In this document: positions 34,634-45,904 of the stretch, piece by piece
How positions within the stretch are numbered: the first letter of the stretch is position 1
How the letters are laid out: every line of letters starts with the position of its first letter
Assembly (NCBI RefSeq): GCF_036711975.1
Contig: NC_091966.1
Span: 39,191,501 to 39,255,500 of the forward strand
Length of the DNA stretch: 64,000 nt
DNA from: Onthophagus taurus
Taxonomy: Eukaryota > Arthropoda > Insecta > Coleoptera > Scarabaeidae
Direction of reading: 5' to 3'
The notes under the pieces: generated by a model
Seen by the model: only the letters and a program-made list of their open reading frames with translations
The model's database searches: none
Told to the model about the DNA's origin: nothing
Position numbers and translations under genes: made by a program

Positions 34634-34800
34634 TTTGCGTCTTTTTGTATATCTGAAATCAAAAAACATTTTGTTGAAGACGATGCGATTAGGTTGAGAC
34701 GCGTTCGAGAAACGATGCGAACCGAGACTGGAGGATGTACTTATGTTTTACGAGAAGAAAAAGCAACAATGAGATCTTCCAATTGAAGGTACAATGGTAG
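34634..34800 (-). promoter_or_regulatory. Probable 5' leader of the fatty acid synthase gene
   Basis: Immediately upstream of the start codon lies TTTGATTTCAG (acceptor at 34653-34654), suggesting a 5' UTR intron. The stretch at 34680-34740 is unusually rich in CG dinucleotides for this region (e.g. 'ctcggttcgcatcgtttctcg' on the minus strand). It may be an unspliced leader with a nearby transcription start instead. The sequence alone does not decide between the two. Confidence 0.4.
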
Positions 34801-35359
34801 GTACAATTGGCTTTTGTTGAATAATTTCGTTAATTTTACGTCTGGTGTTGAGGAATGAACCAGCTATGTGTTGTATTAAATGTTTAAAATTTCTTAATTA
34901 ATATTTATTAAAACTAAAATAAGAAAAATATGTTTTTTACATGGTTTTATCGTAATTTATCTTCTTGCAATATATAAAAAGAATAAAATTAATTAAAAAC
35001 ATGCTTTATTTTAACTTTATCGTTAATTGGAAATATTTCCAAGTTATTAATAATCGAAGTTACTAATAATAAACGTTATATTTATATAAACGTCGAAATT
35101 ATGTTGATTGTGAGAAAAAAAACGGGTATAATTGAAAGTCGTCTACTAATAATTATACCGTATCGATCAATTTATTTACACCAATTTGTAACCAATGAAT
35201 CACCATGAAAAAACTCGTGCACCTACTTGAATTGATCGGCAAACGCACACGATAATTAAATTCAATTATTATAATTTAACGTAATTTCTGTTTTTGTACG
35301 TTAACAAAAATCTCGAAACTAAAATCGATTTAAGATATACAGGATGTTTGAAGTTGTTC

Positions 35360-36925
35360 ATTAACTTATCAACATTTATTTAAAATAGAACAACAATTTT
35401 TTTATTCACCATCGATTTGACGTTTGTTGAAACTGTGGTTAAAGATAATAATGTTTCGCCAAAACTGGTAGCAATTAGAAAATTGAAATATTTTGAGGTT
35501 ATAAAGGAAAGTTTAAGGTTAAGTTGTACCAAATTATAAGCTTCCAGACTGACCAGTTTCTTTTTTATAAAATATTAAATATCACCGATTCAATTTGACG
35601 TTTCTTGAATATGAGATTAAACATTAAAATTGTTTTCTCAAAACTTTTAGGAAATAAGAAATGAAACTTATTGAGGTTATAAAGGAATGTTTGAGGTTGG
35701 GTTCAGTGTTGCCAACCTTGAAGAAATTTCCCCAAATTTGACGATAAACATTTAATATGAGGAACAGTTGAGGATTTAACGAAAATTGGATTTATTTTGA
35801 GGAATTTATAAGTTTTATTATGTGATGAGCATTTTTTGACTACAAATTATTGTCGTCATCAGAAAATCAATCTGCTGAGTTGGCTGTCATTTGTCAATTC
35901 TCAACTGTCAAAAATCTAAATGTCTGATTTGAATTAATGAATGATATTTGGAAACCAATGACCCAGTAGACGAGAAAAAAGCACAGGTAATTGCGTTCAA
36001 TTCTAATAATTATATTCTAAATTATGAATTACAGCTATTATTTGTTATAATATAAAAGCACCTAACGTCCTAACCTAACTTATAATATGGTCAGTGGTTT
36101 AGAAGTTGAAAAAGCACCTAACGTCCTAACCTAACTTATAATATGGTCAGTAGTTTAGAAGTTGAAGAAGCTCATCAAATAGCACAAAAGAAGAAAGGAC
36201 CGGGCAAAAAATATTATAAAAATCAATTAATATGGGAAAAACAGGAACCATTTAAATTATGGGTCAAACCCAACCGCCTCGGTGATCACTATTTCTATTC
36301 TACCTTGTGTGGAAATAATTATGTATGCGGAAAGTCAGAGCTATTTAAGCATCAGAACCCAACCCAACTTGGGTTGTATCAAGTTATAAGCTTCCATAAT
36401 GACTGGTTTATTTTATATAAAATTTTAAATACGACCGATTTAATTTGACGTTTGTTGAAATTGGCATGAAAGAAAAAAATTGTTTCAATCTAAAACGGTT
36501 AAGAATTAAGCAATGAAATTTTTTGAGGTTATAAAAGAACGTTTGAGGTTAGGTTATACCAAATTATAAGCTTCTAGTATGATCGGTTTATTTTATACAA
36601 AGCTTTAAATACCACCGATTTAATTTGACGTTTATTGAAAATAGCATTAAGATAAAAATTGTTTTCTCCAAATCGGTTAAAAATTAAGAAATGAAGCTTT
36701 TTAAGGTTATAAAGGAACGTTTGAGGTTAGGTTATACCAAATTATAAGCTTCCAGTATGATTGGTTTATTTTATATAAAGCTTTAAATACCACCGATTTA
36801 ATTTGACGTTTATTGAAAATAGCATTAAGATAAAAATTGTTTTCTCCAAATCGGTTAGGAATTAAGAAATGAAGTATTTTTGAGGTTATAAAGGAACGTT
36901 TGAAGTTGAATTGTATTTTGATATC
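35360..36925. repeat. Left arm: about four diverged units of a 179-bp repeat
   Basis: Each unit contains 'aggttataccaaattataagcttcca', 'atttgacgtttattgaaaat' and 'gaggttataaaggaacgttt'. The clearest copies are at about 36545-36725 and 36725-36905, which are almost identical. The first copies (35440-35560 and 35580-35710) are more worn, and the middle is interrupted by the BED-like fragment. Orientation is opposite to the right arm. Confidence 0.8.
36053..36400 (+). pseudogene. BED/zinc-finger-like gene fragment with a duplicated 5' end
   Basis: An ATG at 36143 opens a frame whose first 80 or so residues look like real coding sequence: KKKGPGKKYYKNQLIWEKQ, then FKLWVKPNRLGDHYFYSTLC, then GKSELFKHQ. 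The pattern W-x-C-x2-x..GKSELxKH resembles the BED-like zinc fingers found in hAT transposases and in some host proteins, but the expected second cysteine of the CxxC pair is changed (CGNN). The frame runs into satellite sequence after about 36365. The first 56 bp are tandemly duplicated ('aaaagcacctaacgtcctaa...' at about 36053 and 36109). It is probably a captured gene piece. Confidence 0.45.
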
Positions 36926-38085
36926 TGGGGTAGTTTCTAAGAAATCAATCTTGAAAGTTATCTTAAAAATATCACCAATTGACACACGTTTTAGTATTGA
37001 CTTCAAATTCTCTTTTCTACGTTATGTTAAACTTCATTTAAAAGTCATTTTTAATTTATTGTTACCTTAATCTTAAATTAACATTCGATTAACGCCAGGT
37101 TAAGCGTTGATTAGAGAATATGATAACTACACATGAAAATTTATTTACAAAATTAATAATAATTAATTCATTTTCCATATTTTTTTGTTATTTTCCACTA
37201 CAAAATCACTCCTGATAAAGATTTATTGTTTTTTATTGAACTCTAACCTTGAAATCGGATATCAATGTTAAAGCGTGATCCCATTAAAAGTAGATTATTA
37301 CAAAAAAAAATCATTATTCCTCCGTAAAGGAAAATTTGACTTCGCTTTTTATTTAATATGACGTCAATACATGCATTCTATCGTCGCAAATTCAATGCTT
37401 AGTTAATCATCTACTTATCTTAAACGATTTTAACGCAGTATTGATTACTTAAGAAATTTTGTAATTGCAACAAACATTTAATTGATAGTTTAAATTTCCT
37501 ATAATCATGTTACATGTGATTACTTATTTCACATTTTTTATCCAACGGTTACGATATTTACTCACTTTCGATAAAAACGATACAAAAACAGAAACAAATT
37601 TATGCGAATTCAAAAAGCATTTTTGTGTATTTTGAGAAATACATTTGTAGAACTTTTCTATGAAACATTTTTTGTTTGGAAATGCGTAATAAACGCACAT
37701 GAATAAATTTAAATTTTTAATGTACTATTGTATCGGTTAATTGACCATTGTTAAATATCATTGATCTGCGGTTCTAGTTCGCTTTTACTTTATTTATGCA
37801 CAAATGAAATTGTAATAATTATAAGCTTAATCGATTTATAGTAATTATATTAAAATCGAAATATTCGGTTATAAAATGATTAAAATGTAATAAATTAATA
37901 AAGATTATCAATTATAATCATAAATTATATACCGTGCATAAATATATAGTAACTATGTGTTACTTCTGGTTGATGTCACTTTTCTGTTTTATAAAATTTG
38001 TTTTATTTTATTTATACAAATGAGTACCAAGAAAATTTTGAATTTGTTGCTGAATTAGAAAATATTGATGCGAATTTTGAAGTTA

Positions 38086-39740
38086 ATTTTAAAGAATGAT
38101 TTCTCAAAAACTAATTGGGATATCGAAAAACTGTTTTCGCCATTAAATTTATTAGAAAATTTGCAATAAATACTCCAAAATTGGATTTTTTACTTTTAAA
38201 CATAACCTAGAAAAGATGTTTTGAACTCAACACTAAAAAAATCCGTTTTTTTAGGTTAATTTTGAAGATTGATTTCTCAAAAACTAAAAGGGATATCAAA
38301 GAACTGTTTTCGCCATTAAATTTATTAGAAAATTTGCAATAAATATTCCAAAATTGGATTTTTTACTTTTAAACATAACCTAGAAAAGAAGTTTTGAAGT
38401 TAAAACATATTTAAAATTTTATATAAACTAAACTAATCATACTGGAAGCTTATAATTTGGTATAACCTAACTTCAAAAGTTCCTTTATAACCTCAAGAAA
38501 CTTCATTTCTTAATTCCTAACAGTTTTGGAGAAAACAATTTTTAACTGTAACACCATTTTCAACAAACGTCAAATTAATTGGGTAATATTTAAAATTTTA
38601 TATAAACTAAAGCAATCATATTGGAAGCTTATAATTTGGTATAACCTAACCTCAAACATTCCTTTATAACCTCAAAAAACTTCATTTTTTAATTCCTAAC
38701 CGAATTGGAGAAAACAATAATTTTTATCTTTAATGCCGTTTTCAACAAACGCTAAATTAATTCGGTAATATTTAAAATGTTATATAAACTAAACTAATCG
38801 TACTGGAAGCTTATAATTTGGTATAACCTAACCTCAAACGTTCCTTTATAACCTCAAAAAACTTCATTTCTTAATTCCTAACAGTTTTGGAGAAAATAAT
38901 TTTTAACTGTAATACCATTTTCAACAAACGTCAAATTAAATCAGTAATATTTAAAATTTTATATAAACTAAACTAATCATACTGGAAGCTTATAATTTGG
39001 TATAACCTAACCTCAAACGATAATTTACAATCTCAAAAAACTTCATTTCTTAATTCCTAACAGTTTTGGAGATAACAATTATTAACTGTAATACTATTTT
39101 CAACAAACGTCAAATTAAATCGGTCTTGTTTAAAATGTTATATAAAATAAAGCTATCACACTGGAAGCTTATGATTTGGTATAACCTAACCTCAAAGGTT
39201 CCTTTATAACCTCAAAAAACTTCATTTGTTAATTCCTAAAAGTTTTGGAGAAAATAATTTTTAACTGTAATACCATTTTCAACAAACGTCAAATTAAATT
39301 GGTCATGTTTAAAATGTTATATAAAATAAAGCTATCATACTGGAAGCTTATGATTTGGTATAACCTAACCTCAAAGGTTCTTTTATAACGTCAAGAAACT
39401 TCATTTCTTAATTCCTAACAGTTTTGGAAAAAACAATTTTTAACTTTAATACTATTTTCAACAAACGTCAAATTAATCGGTCATGTTTAAAATGTTATAT
39501 AAAATAAAGCTATCATACTGGAAGCTTATAATTTGGTATAACCTAACCTCAAAGGTTTCTTTATAACCTCAAAAAACTTCATTGCTTATTTCCTAAAAGT
39601 TTTCGAGAAAACAATTTTTATCTTTAATTTCATTTTCAGTTCGTTTCTTGAAAATCTCATAAAGATAAAAATTGTTTTCTCCGATTCGCTTATGAATTAA
39701 GAAATGAAGCTTTTTGAGGTTATAAAGAAACGTTTGAGGT
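38086..39740. repeat. Right arm: tandem array of about seven 179-bp units plus a two-unit related block
   Basis: 'ggaagcttataatttgg' recurs at about 38444, 38623, 38805, 38984, 39163, 39342 and 39520, giving a period of 178-182 bp. At 39640-39740 a partial unit appears in the reversed direction. Before the array, at about 38086-38400, a different 173-bp unit is repeated twice, containing 'atttctcaaaaactaaaagg'-like and 'ttaaacataacctagaaaag' sequences. Confidence 0.88.
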
Positions 39741-40599
39741 TGGAGTATTTTTTAACTTCAAAAACACTTAAGTTTAGATGTTTAGTTAGGTAGTTTTAAT
39801 ATCCATTAAGTAAATAAAATTGACAAAAACCTGTCTATATTTATGTTTTTAGTTTATTCATCGTATACTTTGAAGGCAATTAAAACCTTTTTAGCACTTT
39901 TAAAATAAAACTTTTATTTATTCACTACCAATTTCAATGTTGACATCTTCTGGAGAAACGTCAATTTAAACGTCAAATTAAAAATGATGTAAAATAAAAA
40001 TTTCATTATAAAAGTGAAAAAAAAAATTGTTGTTGCATTTTTCAGTCTCTTAGTTGCTGGTTATAACCGGTCTTCAATGTAATTAATTAATTAATCGCAA
40101 TGTTAAAGATTTAATTAATTGACATTTAATTTTAACTATTAATTTTTTTTAAACATCCTGTATAATAGATTGTAAAGACTTTTTTTTACACGGCGTGGTC
40201 ACAATTAGAGCATCGAAAATGGAGGACGTTCACCTATTTTTTTATTTGAATATTTTTTTGTTGGATGAAATAAATTAAATTAAGCCAACATACAGGGTGT
40301 TTAAACGAGTCGAATAAAATTATAATTATTTAAAAATTTAACATATTTTTAAACCATTGTTTTGATCCATTGACCCATATAATTAACAAAATGCTTACAA
40401 ATTAATTTTTGAGCAAATTTTGCTATTTAATCATAAATGATTCATAATTTCTTAACACAATAAGTACAAAAAAGAATTATTTTAAATATTGATATTATTA
40501 ACTCACCTGAACCAATAAATCCAATAAAAACTTGATTTTAAATTAAATGTTTTAATATAATTTTAAACATTTAATCACAACTTAAACTTAAATTAAAAA

Positions 40600-41040
40600 G
40601 TGTGAAATAAATAGTTTATTTTAATGTTGAATCTTGTTTCTGATTTGAAATAATTAATTTAGAAACGTACGGTTTCGCGAACGTTCGTCGACTATTCCTT
40701 AGAACTTTTGGCGATTGTAATTTATTTGCCGCGGAACGTGGTCCCATGTCAGACCATGGCGTTTCGGCCAATGGGATGATGGCGTGGTTCACCCGTTCGT
40801 GAGGCATCGGCCTGAAAACGGTCGATAGACTTTTGTTAGGCACCGGCCAAAGAGGCGGCGTCGGCGTGGACGCGATGCTACACTTTTATTTAACCTTCAA
40901 ATTATTTCGGAATCAAATTTATAAAAACAAAAAAAAATAATAAACAAATGAGAAGCGTGACCTTAGACCTAATCTTGAATCACAGACGCCTAGGCGTCGA
41001 TCGTAACGGGTCAGCTGTTCGAATGTGTGTTAAGTAATCG
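40600..41040. promoter_or_regulatory. CG-rich island in AT-rich DNA, possible promoter or distal first exon
   Basis: From about 40670 to 41010 the sequence is rich in CG dinucleotides ('gaacgttcgtcg', 'aggcggcgtcggcgtggac', 'gacgcctaggcgtcgat'), unlike all its surroundings. On the minus strand it contains an inverted CCAAT box (CCCATTGGCC). It also encodes a short minus-strand open frame (40616-40843) with no recognised product. It lies about 6 kb upstream of the fatty acid synthase on the same strand and could hold its first exon, but no splice link can be proven. Confidence 0.35.
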
Positions 41041-41436
41041 GGATTTTAGTTGTCAAGGCAACCGTATTAAATAAAATACATAAATCGTTAAAAGAACAAT
41101 TTTGTTTATAAAAAAAGTTGAGAATACCATAGAAAATTTAGTATTCACTATAATAAAAGTGTACTAAATGTTAAAAACCATCAAATTCTTTTATTGAGAC
41201 TTCTATTGGTGGTAAAAAAATGACTCATTATGTAATCAAAAATTATTTTCGCTAAAACGTTTTTTTTTGCAAAGTAAAAATTGTTAAAAATGATGCAAAC
41301 CATAGAAATTTAAAAGTATTCATTGAGCCGGTTCCTAATGACGTCAATTTACTTTAATTCGGATTTAAAATTAAAAAAATTACAGTGACGGACAAAAGTC
41401 TACATGAAATTGAAAGAGTTATCCCTCAATCAAATA

Positions 41437-41807
41437 AAAACCATGTGAAAACTTCTAACTTGCATTTATTTGTATAAAGTCGTACTAGTTTCGGGTTACC
41501 CCATCATCAGCGACAAAGTCAATGAAGCTGAGACTCAACAGTCTCGCCTCATCTCATCCCACCAAGACATCTTAAAGATTTACTCGTTTTTCTAATTTTT
41601 AACATTCCACACTTTTTAACGTCGCTATTCCTATTTGATCTTTTATCTTCATTTTGTTTATCCATCAGATAGCAAAATGCTTTATTTTCATTTGATTTTC
41701 AGTCTACACCTATTATAGCTTCATTGACTTTGTCGCTGATGATAAACCCCGAAACTAGTACGACTTTATATAAATAAATGCAAGTTAGAAGTTTTTACAT
41801 GGTTTTT
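41437..41807. mobile_element. MITE with about 90-bp terminal inverted repeats
   Basis: The left arm from 41437 ('aaaaccatgt', 'acttctaacttgcatttatt', 'aaagtcgtactagtttcgg', 'atcagcgacaaagtcaatga') is mirrored by the right arm to 41807 with few mismatches. A unique centre of about 190 bp separates the arms. It could fold into a long hairpin. There is no coding sequence. It is nested inside the Tc1-bounded segment. Confidence 0.85.
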
Positions 41808-42269
41808 AAAAGTCAGCATTGAATTATAAGATTTTTGTAAAACATAATAAGATAATAGAACATTACTATTACAGTGTGATTGATTAGAGATATAATACCT
41901 ACTTGTTTATTCACAAAAAAAATTAATAAAGATTATCAATAATTAAAATACAGAGAAGAGGTGGTGTTTTTACAAACATAATTGATAAAACTATTGCAAG
42001 TGCCGACGTACTGTATTTCCATACTGGCAAAAAGATGTCATTATTGGAATTTAGACATATCAAAAATATAAGGAATTATGCAAACATTCAACGAACTTCC
42101 AGCATTTACATCGAAGAAGGTACAAGAGGATATAGACCCATAATTGATACATCAAACAAACATTAAATTTTGCAAATATAGGAAATGACCATAAGAGTAT
42201 AGCAGAGGAATGTGTAAGAAATCTGAACCAGAAGAGACTGCGACGTCACGCCTCCACTTATGATGGAGA

Positions 42270-42405
42270 AGAAACCGATACAGCTAATTGAGGAGATTAA
42301 CACCGACAACAAGGTCGCTAAGGAAATCCTGGTTTCCCAGGAAATCAACGAGGGCGATTCATTAAGCCCGTTCCTCGTCAATCTAATTATTGAAAAGATA
42401 TAAGT
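42270..42405 (+). mobile_element. Short reverse-transcriptase fragment
   Basis: The plus-strand frame reads NTDNKVAKEILVSQEINEGD then SLSPFLVNLIIEKI and stops. This resembles the conserved (R)QGDxLSPxLFNLxxE block of endonuclease-type LINEs. About 45 codons remain, without neighbouring domains. Confidence 0.6.
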
Positions 42406-42420
42406 ACGAAGGCTTTCACG

Positions 42421-42490
42421 GCTGGTGTTAATTAAACTAAGATTAGAACTAACACTAGACCTAGAAACTTTCGGGTTAAGCCCGAAATTA
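42421..42490. repeat. Fragment of the CTAGTTCTAG-type repeat
   Basis: 'agaactaacactagacctag' and 'aactttcgggttaagcccga' match the repeat cluster at 14755-15385. It abuts the LINE fragment. Confidence 0.7.
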
Positions 42491-42889
42491 AGCGATTCGG
42501 ATGCCATGTTGCAACCTTCTTCAGAAATATTGAGTTACATGGACTTAATAATTTATTTTTAGTTTATTTATTGATGACATTTACAGAAATACAAATAAAG
42601 CAAAGTAAATAAGAAAAGAACAGTTTACTGTCATTAACTTGGACTGAGTCAATGTATTGAGAAGATCCCAGTACTTGTTATTCATCGGCCCAGCAAAGAA
42701 AAAAGCATCAATGAAAAAAAACTTTTGAAATGCATAACAAAAAAAAATCAAATTAAATATAAAGTATCATATGGTAAATGTAAAGAAAAGAAAAATACTT
42801 ATAAGAAACCAACAACAAAAAAGTTGACAACAAAAAGAGACAGAATAATAAGATAACTAAAAAAAGCAACAAAAAAAGTTATATGATGC

Positions 42890-44490
42890 CTCATCTCGTC
42901 CGATTCACACTCCCAATCAAGCAAAGCTCACCGAATCTGTTCGTCATAACAAAAAGACTTTAATGCATTCTTAAAACCACCTATACTTAGTCTCTTAAAC
43001 GAATCCGGAATCAAATTGTAAACATTTGCAATGCAATATGTAAATGAGCACTTAAAAATTTGAAAGTTATGTTTCGGTATAGATAGGGCATGCCGGCGTA
43101 GAACATGTCATTTTTTGATAGAGATAGTGTGGTTTGATAAGCTTTATGTAATAATCTCCGGCGAGACATGTCCAACCAGCCAACTCACTGCAGTGCATGA
43201 GATATTCTACTTTGAGTTTTGCAATCGCTGTATGCGAAGGAAGGTCTAACTATCAAGGCACGAATTATAAACAGCATCCCCGTAATTAAAAATTGATAAC
43301 ACCAAACCATCACAAAGGTGAGATCGTATACGCTGATTCAGTAAGTGCTTGTTGCTATACAATAGTTTAAGTGTGGAGTACGCATGTTGAAGAAGATGGG
43401 TTATATGTTTACGGAACCTTAAAGTTGAGTCCAATGTTATACCTAGATTCCGAGCATCATCAACAACATTTAATTACAACCCTCAAGTTTGCCTTTAGCA
43501 TGGTAACAGCATTCCTATGCCCAAAGACCAATACTAACGACTTCGCCGCGTTAATAGACAAGCTTAATTTAGCAGATTGATTTTATTTTGTGAATCCAAC
43601 ATATCCGTGATATCAAATGGGAACTACAATTGGGTATCACCAGCATACATATGAACTTTGCAATATCGTAAAACTTTATGTAGATACGCAGTATAAACTA
43701 GGTACAGAATAGGGCCAAGGACAGAACTCTGAGGAACCCCCGACAAAATCATACCCACATTCGAGTACCTCCCACTTAAATTCACAGTTTGACAACGATG
43801 ATCCAGATAACTCTCAAAAAGTTTTATAGTTTGTTCCGAAAGTCATGAAAATTTCAGAGTTGACGGAAGGGTTTCATGATGCACAAGATTAAAGTTTTCA
43901 AGGTGCTCAAACAGCTGTCCTGCAATAAATTTTTCGAAGATTTTAGATAAGGAAGATAAAATACTGATAGGCCTAAGGTAATTAAGATATAAAGGGTTAG
44001 CTAGTTTAGGCACTGGAGTAACAAGAGCTACCTTCCATGCATCAGGGAATATCGATGTTTCCAAACAATAATTAATTATATAACAATATGGTAATATCGT
44101 TATATATATTAACGATATATTATCATCATGACCTACAGCTTTACTTTTAATCGACTGCAGCAAATCAAAGACCCCCGACTCAGATATATACGCAAAACTT
44201 AGTTGCTTTACGACAGATGGTAGAGTTTGACTCTCAAAGTAATTTATCATATCGGCATCACACAGCGATTCAACTTGCGTTGAAAGAAAATATTCATTTA
44301 TAACATTCTCATTACCAAGACCATCAGGTATTGATCGCTGCTTCAAACTAATTATTCCCATATTTCGAAAACTTTTCCAAAGATTACGACTATTACCCCT
44401 ACTAGCCACCTGAGCAAGACATGCCTTCTTTTCCCTTTGAATGCTAACATTAGTGAAGTTACAAAGCTTTTTGTACTTACTAAAATGACT
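42890..44490 (-). mobile_element. Degraded non-LTR retrotransposon with RT domain
   Basis: Segments in order on the minus strand are as follows. A long open stretch at 43843-44409 contains FPDAWKVALVTPVPKL and YLRPISILSSLSKIFEKFI (RT fingers). Next is GVPQSSVLGPILYLVYTAYL (about 43675-43740; the glycine of PQGS is lost). Then MYAGDTQL (about 43625-43650), in which the first catalytic aspartate of YADD has become glycine. Last is LDSTLRFRKHITHLLQHAYS with a C-terminal tail (43246-43434). Frames shift between segments. It is related to jockey/CR1-type elements and dead. Confidence 0.85.
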
Positions 44491-45092
44491 GGAATTATTG
44501 GTTTTTTTAAATTTTAATTAAGCCTTATCCCGAAGCGTCATCATTAATTGTTAAAAACTACTGTGTATGTAAACTTTTGTCCAATGCTGTATGTAGACTT
44601 TTGTCCACCACTGTATAACACAAAGTAACTTTCTTTACCGCTTAAAACTACGCGAATATTGATTAAACTGTTTCAGAGGAAAACCCCACATGTATAGATA
44701 ATCTCAATTATCGCAAAACGACAATCAATATTTACTTTTAGCAATCGTTTGCGTTCCAATTTCCTCCAATCCACCTTTCAACCTTTCGGTTAGCGTTGTT
44801 AGAGTTCCCAGACGTTAAGATTTTTAATTATAGATAAAAACAATACAATTGTTTGTGTATTTTTCGTGTATACGGTTTTAAAAGTAGTTTAAACGAAACT
44901 TTTCTAGCATAAAAAAAATTATCTCAAAACTTGACTTAAATATTATTAACTTTAACTGTCTTATAAAGGTTTAAATTGGAATTTCGCAAAACCACAAAGC
45001 TTATCGCGTATTTTTTCTTCCTCCTTGAATTAATCGAAATATCACAAAAAAAAAGGAAATATTTTAATTAATTTTTGTTATATTTTTCAAAT

Positions 45093-45659
45093 GGGGTCAT
45101 ACACACTTATTAAATTTAGAGAAAATTTTTACGTCAAACGATATATGCAAGTATATGCATGAACACAAAGTAAAAGAAATATTTTGATCAATTTTATATT
45201 TTGCGTAATTTGAAGTGAAAAATAGCAAATATTCAAACGAAATAATTTCGCGGCTTTTCTGTGACGTAGGAACCGCACTGCCTAAAACAAGTTAATTTGT
45301 CCGTTAGATAGCGCTTGCGGTGTGACAGTGTCAAAACAAAACCATGGATGTAATAGAGTGTCTCTATTACATCCATGAACAAAACATAATAAACATAACC
45401 TACAAACACTCTATCTCTTTTCAATACAACCTAAATGATGTTCATCGCTTTCTCGCATTTGAGCGGGGAGCAGGGGACGCAAAGGTGGATACGTACGTCA
45501 TCAACGCGGGAATTTTAAAAGCGCAAATGGGTATATAAATTTTCAACAATTTTTTTAACAATGATTTTGTTCGAAAATATTCAAAAAAAAAATAACGGTA
45601 ACTATATTTTTATACAAACTTTCAGAAAATATAATAAAAAAAAAATCGTGTATGACCCC
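45093..45659. mobile_element. 567-bp segment bounded by GGGGTCATACAC inverted repeats
   Basis: GGGGTCATACAC at 45093-45104 is exactly mirrored by GTGTATGACCCC at 45648-45659. The immediate flanks, AAT and ATT, extend the match. No transposase is encoded. Inside are a perfect hairpin (45343-45377) and a CG-richer stretch. The target duplication is unclear, so the superfamily is not assigned. Confidence 0.55.
45343..45377. other. Perfect 16-bp-stem hairpin with 3-nt loop
   Basis: 'catggatgtaatagag' is followed by TGT and then its exact reverse complement. It lies near the middle of the GGGGTCATACAC-bounded segment. No poly-T tract follows, and terminators of this form are not expected in an animal genome. 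Confidence 0.8.
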
Positions 45660-45904
45660 ATTAGTTGTCAGTGTCAGAATTTTATTAAAAAAAACCGGCT
45701 GTATTATCCAATAAGTTATGTTTTATGACCGTGCTGTATAACATTTTACAACCAAATAATAAGTGAGGTTATGTTCGTTTTAGTTGAACTGTCACTTTAA
45801 AAAACTAGCGTTTCTAACCTTGTATGTAATTAACATAATATATTAATATAATTAACAAAATAGAAAAACTAATAAATGGAGTTTCAAATATCATGTAACG
45901 TAGC

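Larger units (their letters stand above)
35340..40160. mobile_element. Large nonautonomous element with CAGGATGTTT ends and inverted repeat arms
   Basis: The left end reads TA|CAGGATGTTT at 35338-35349 and the right end AAACATCCTG|TA at 40151-40162, consistent with TA insertion as in Tc1/mariner-type elements. The left arm (35360-36925) holds about four units of a repeat containing 'ccaaattataagcttccag'. The right arm (38410-39640) holds about seven units in the opposite orientation ('ctggaagcttataatttgg'). A middle segment of about 1.4 kb separates them. No transposase was seen. The ends match over only 10-11 bp, so the bounds are less sure than for the hAT-like element. Confidence 0.55.
41383..44613. 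mobile_element. Tc1-like terminal repeats bounding a nest of other elements
   Basis: The left end reads TA|CAGTGACGGACAAAAGTCTACAT. The right end, read inward, is TA|CAGTGGTGGACAAAAGTCTACAT, identical at 20 of 22 bases after the TA, and both are flanked by TA. A second inner copy of 'ggacaaaagtttacatac' follows at the right. CAGTGGTGGACAAAAG is typical of Tc1-family ends. No transposase is visible between them. The interior holds a hairpin element, a LINE fragment in each direction and other repeats, so it has been used as an insertion sink or the two ends belong to different copies. Confidence 0.55.

Noticed and set aside
42163-42507. Minus-strand 114-codon frame rich in Ser and Ile
   Set aside because: It is the reverse of a plus-strand reverse-transcriptase fragment and adjoining repeat sequence.
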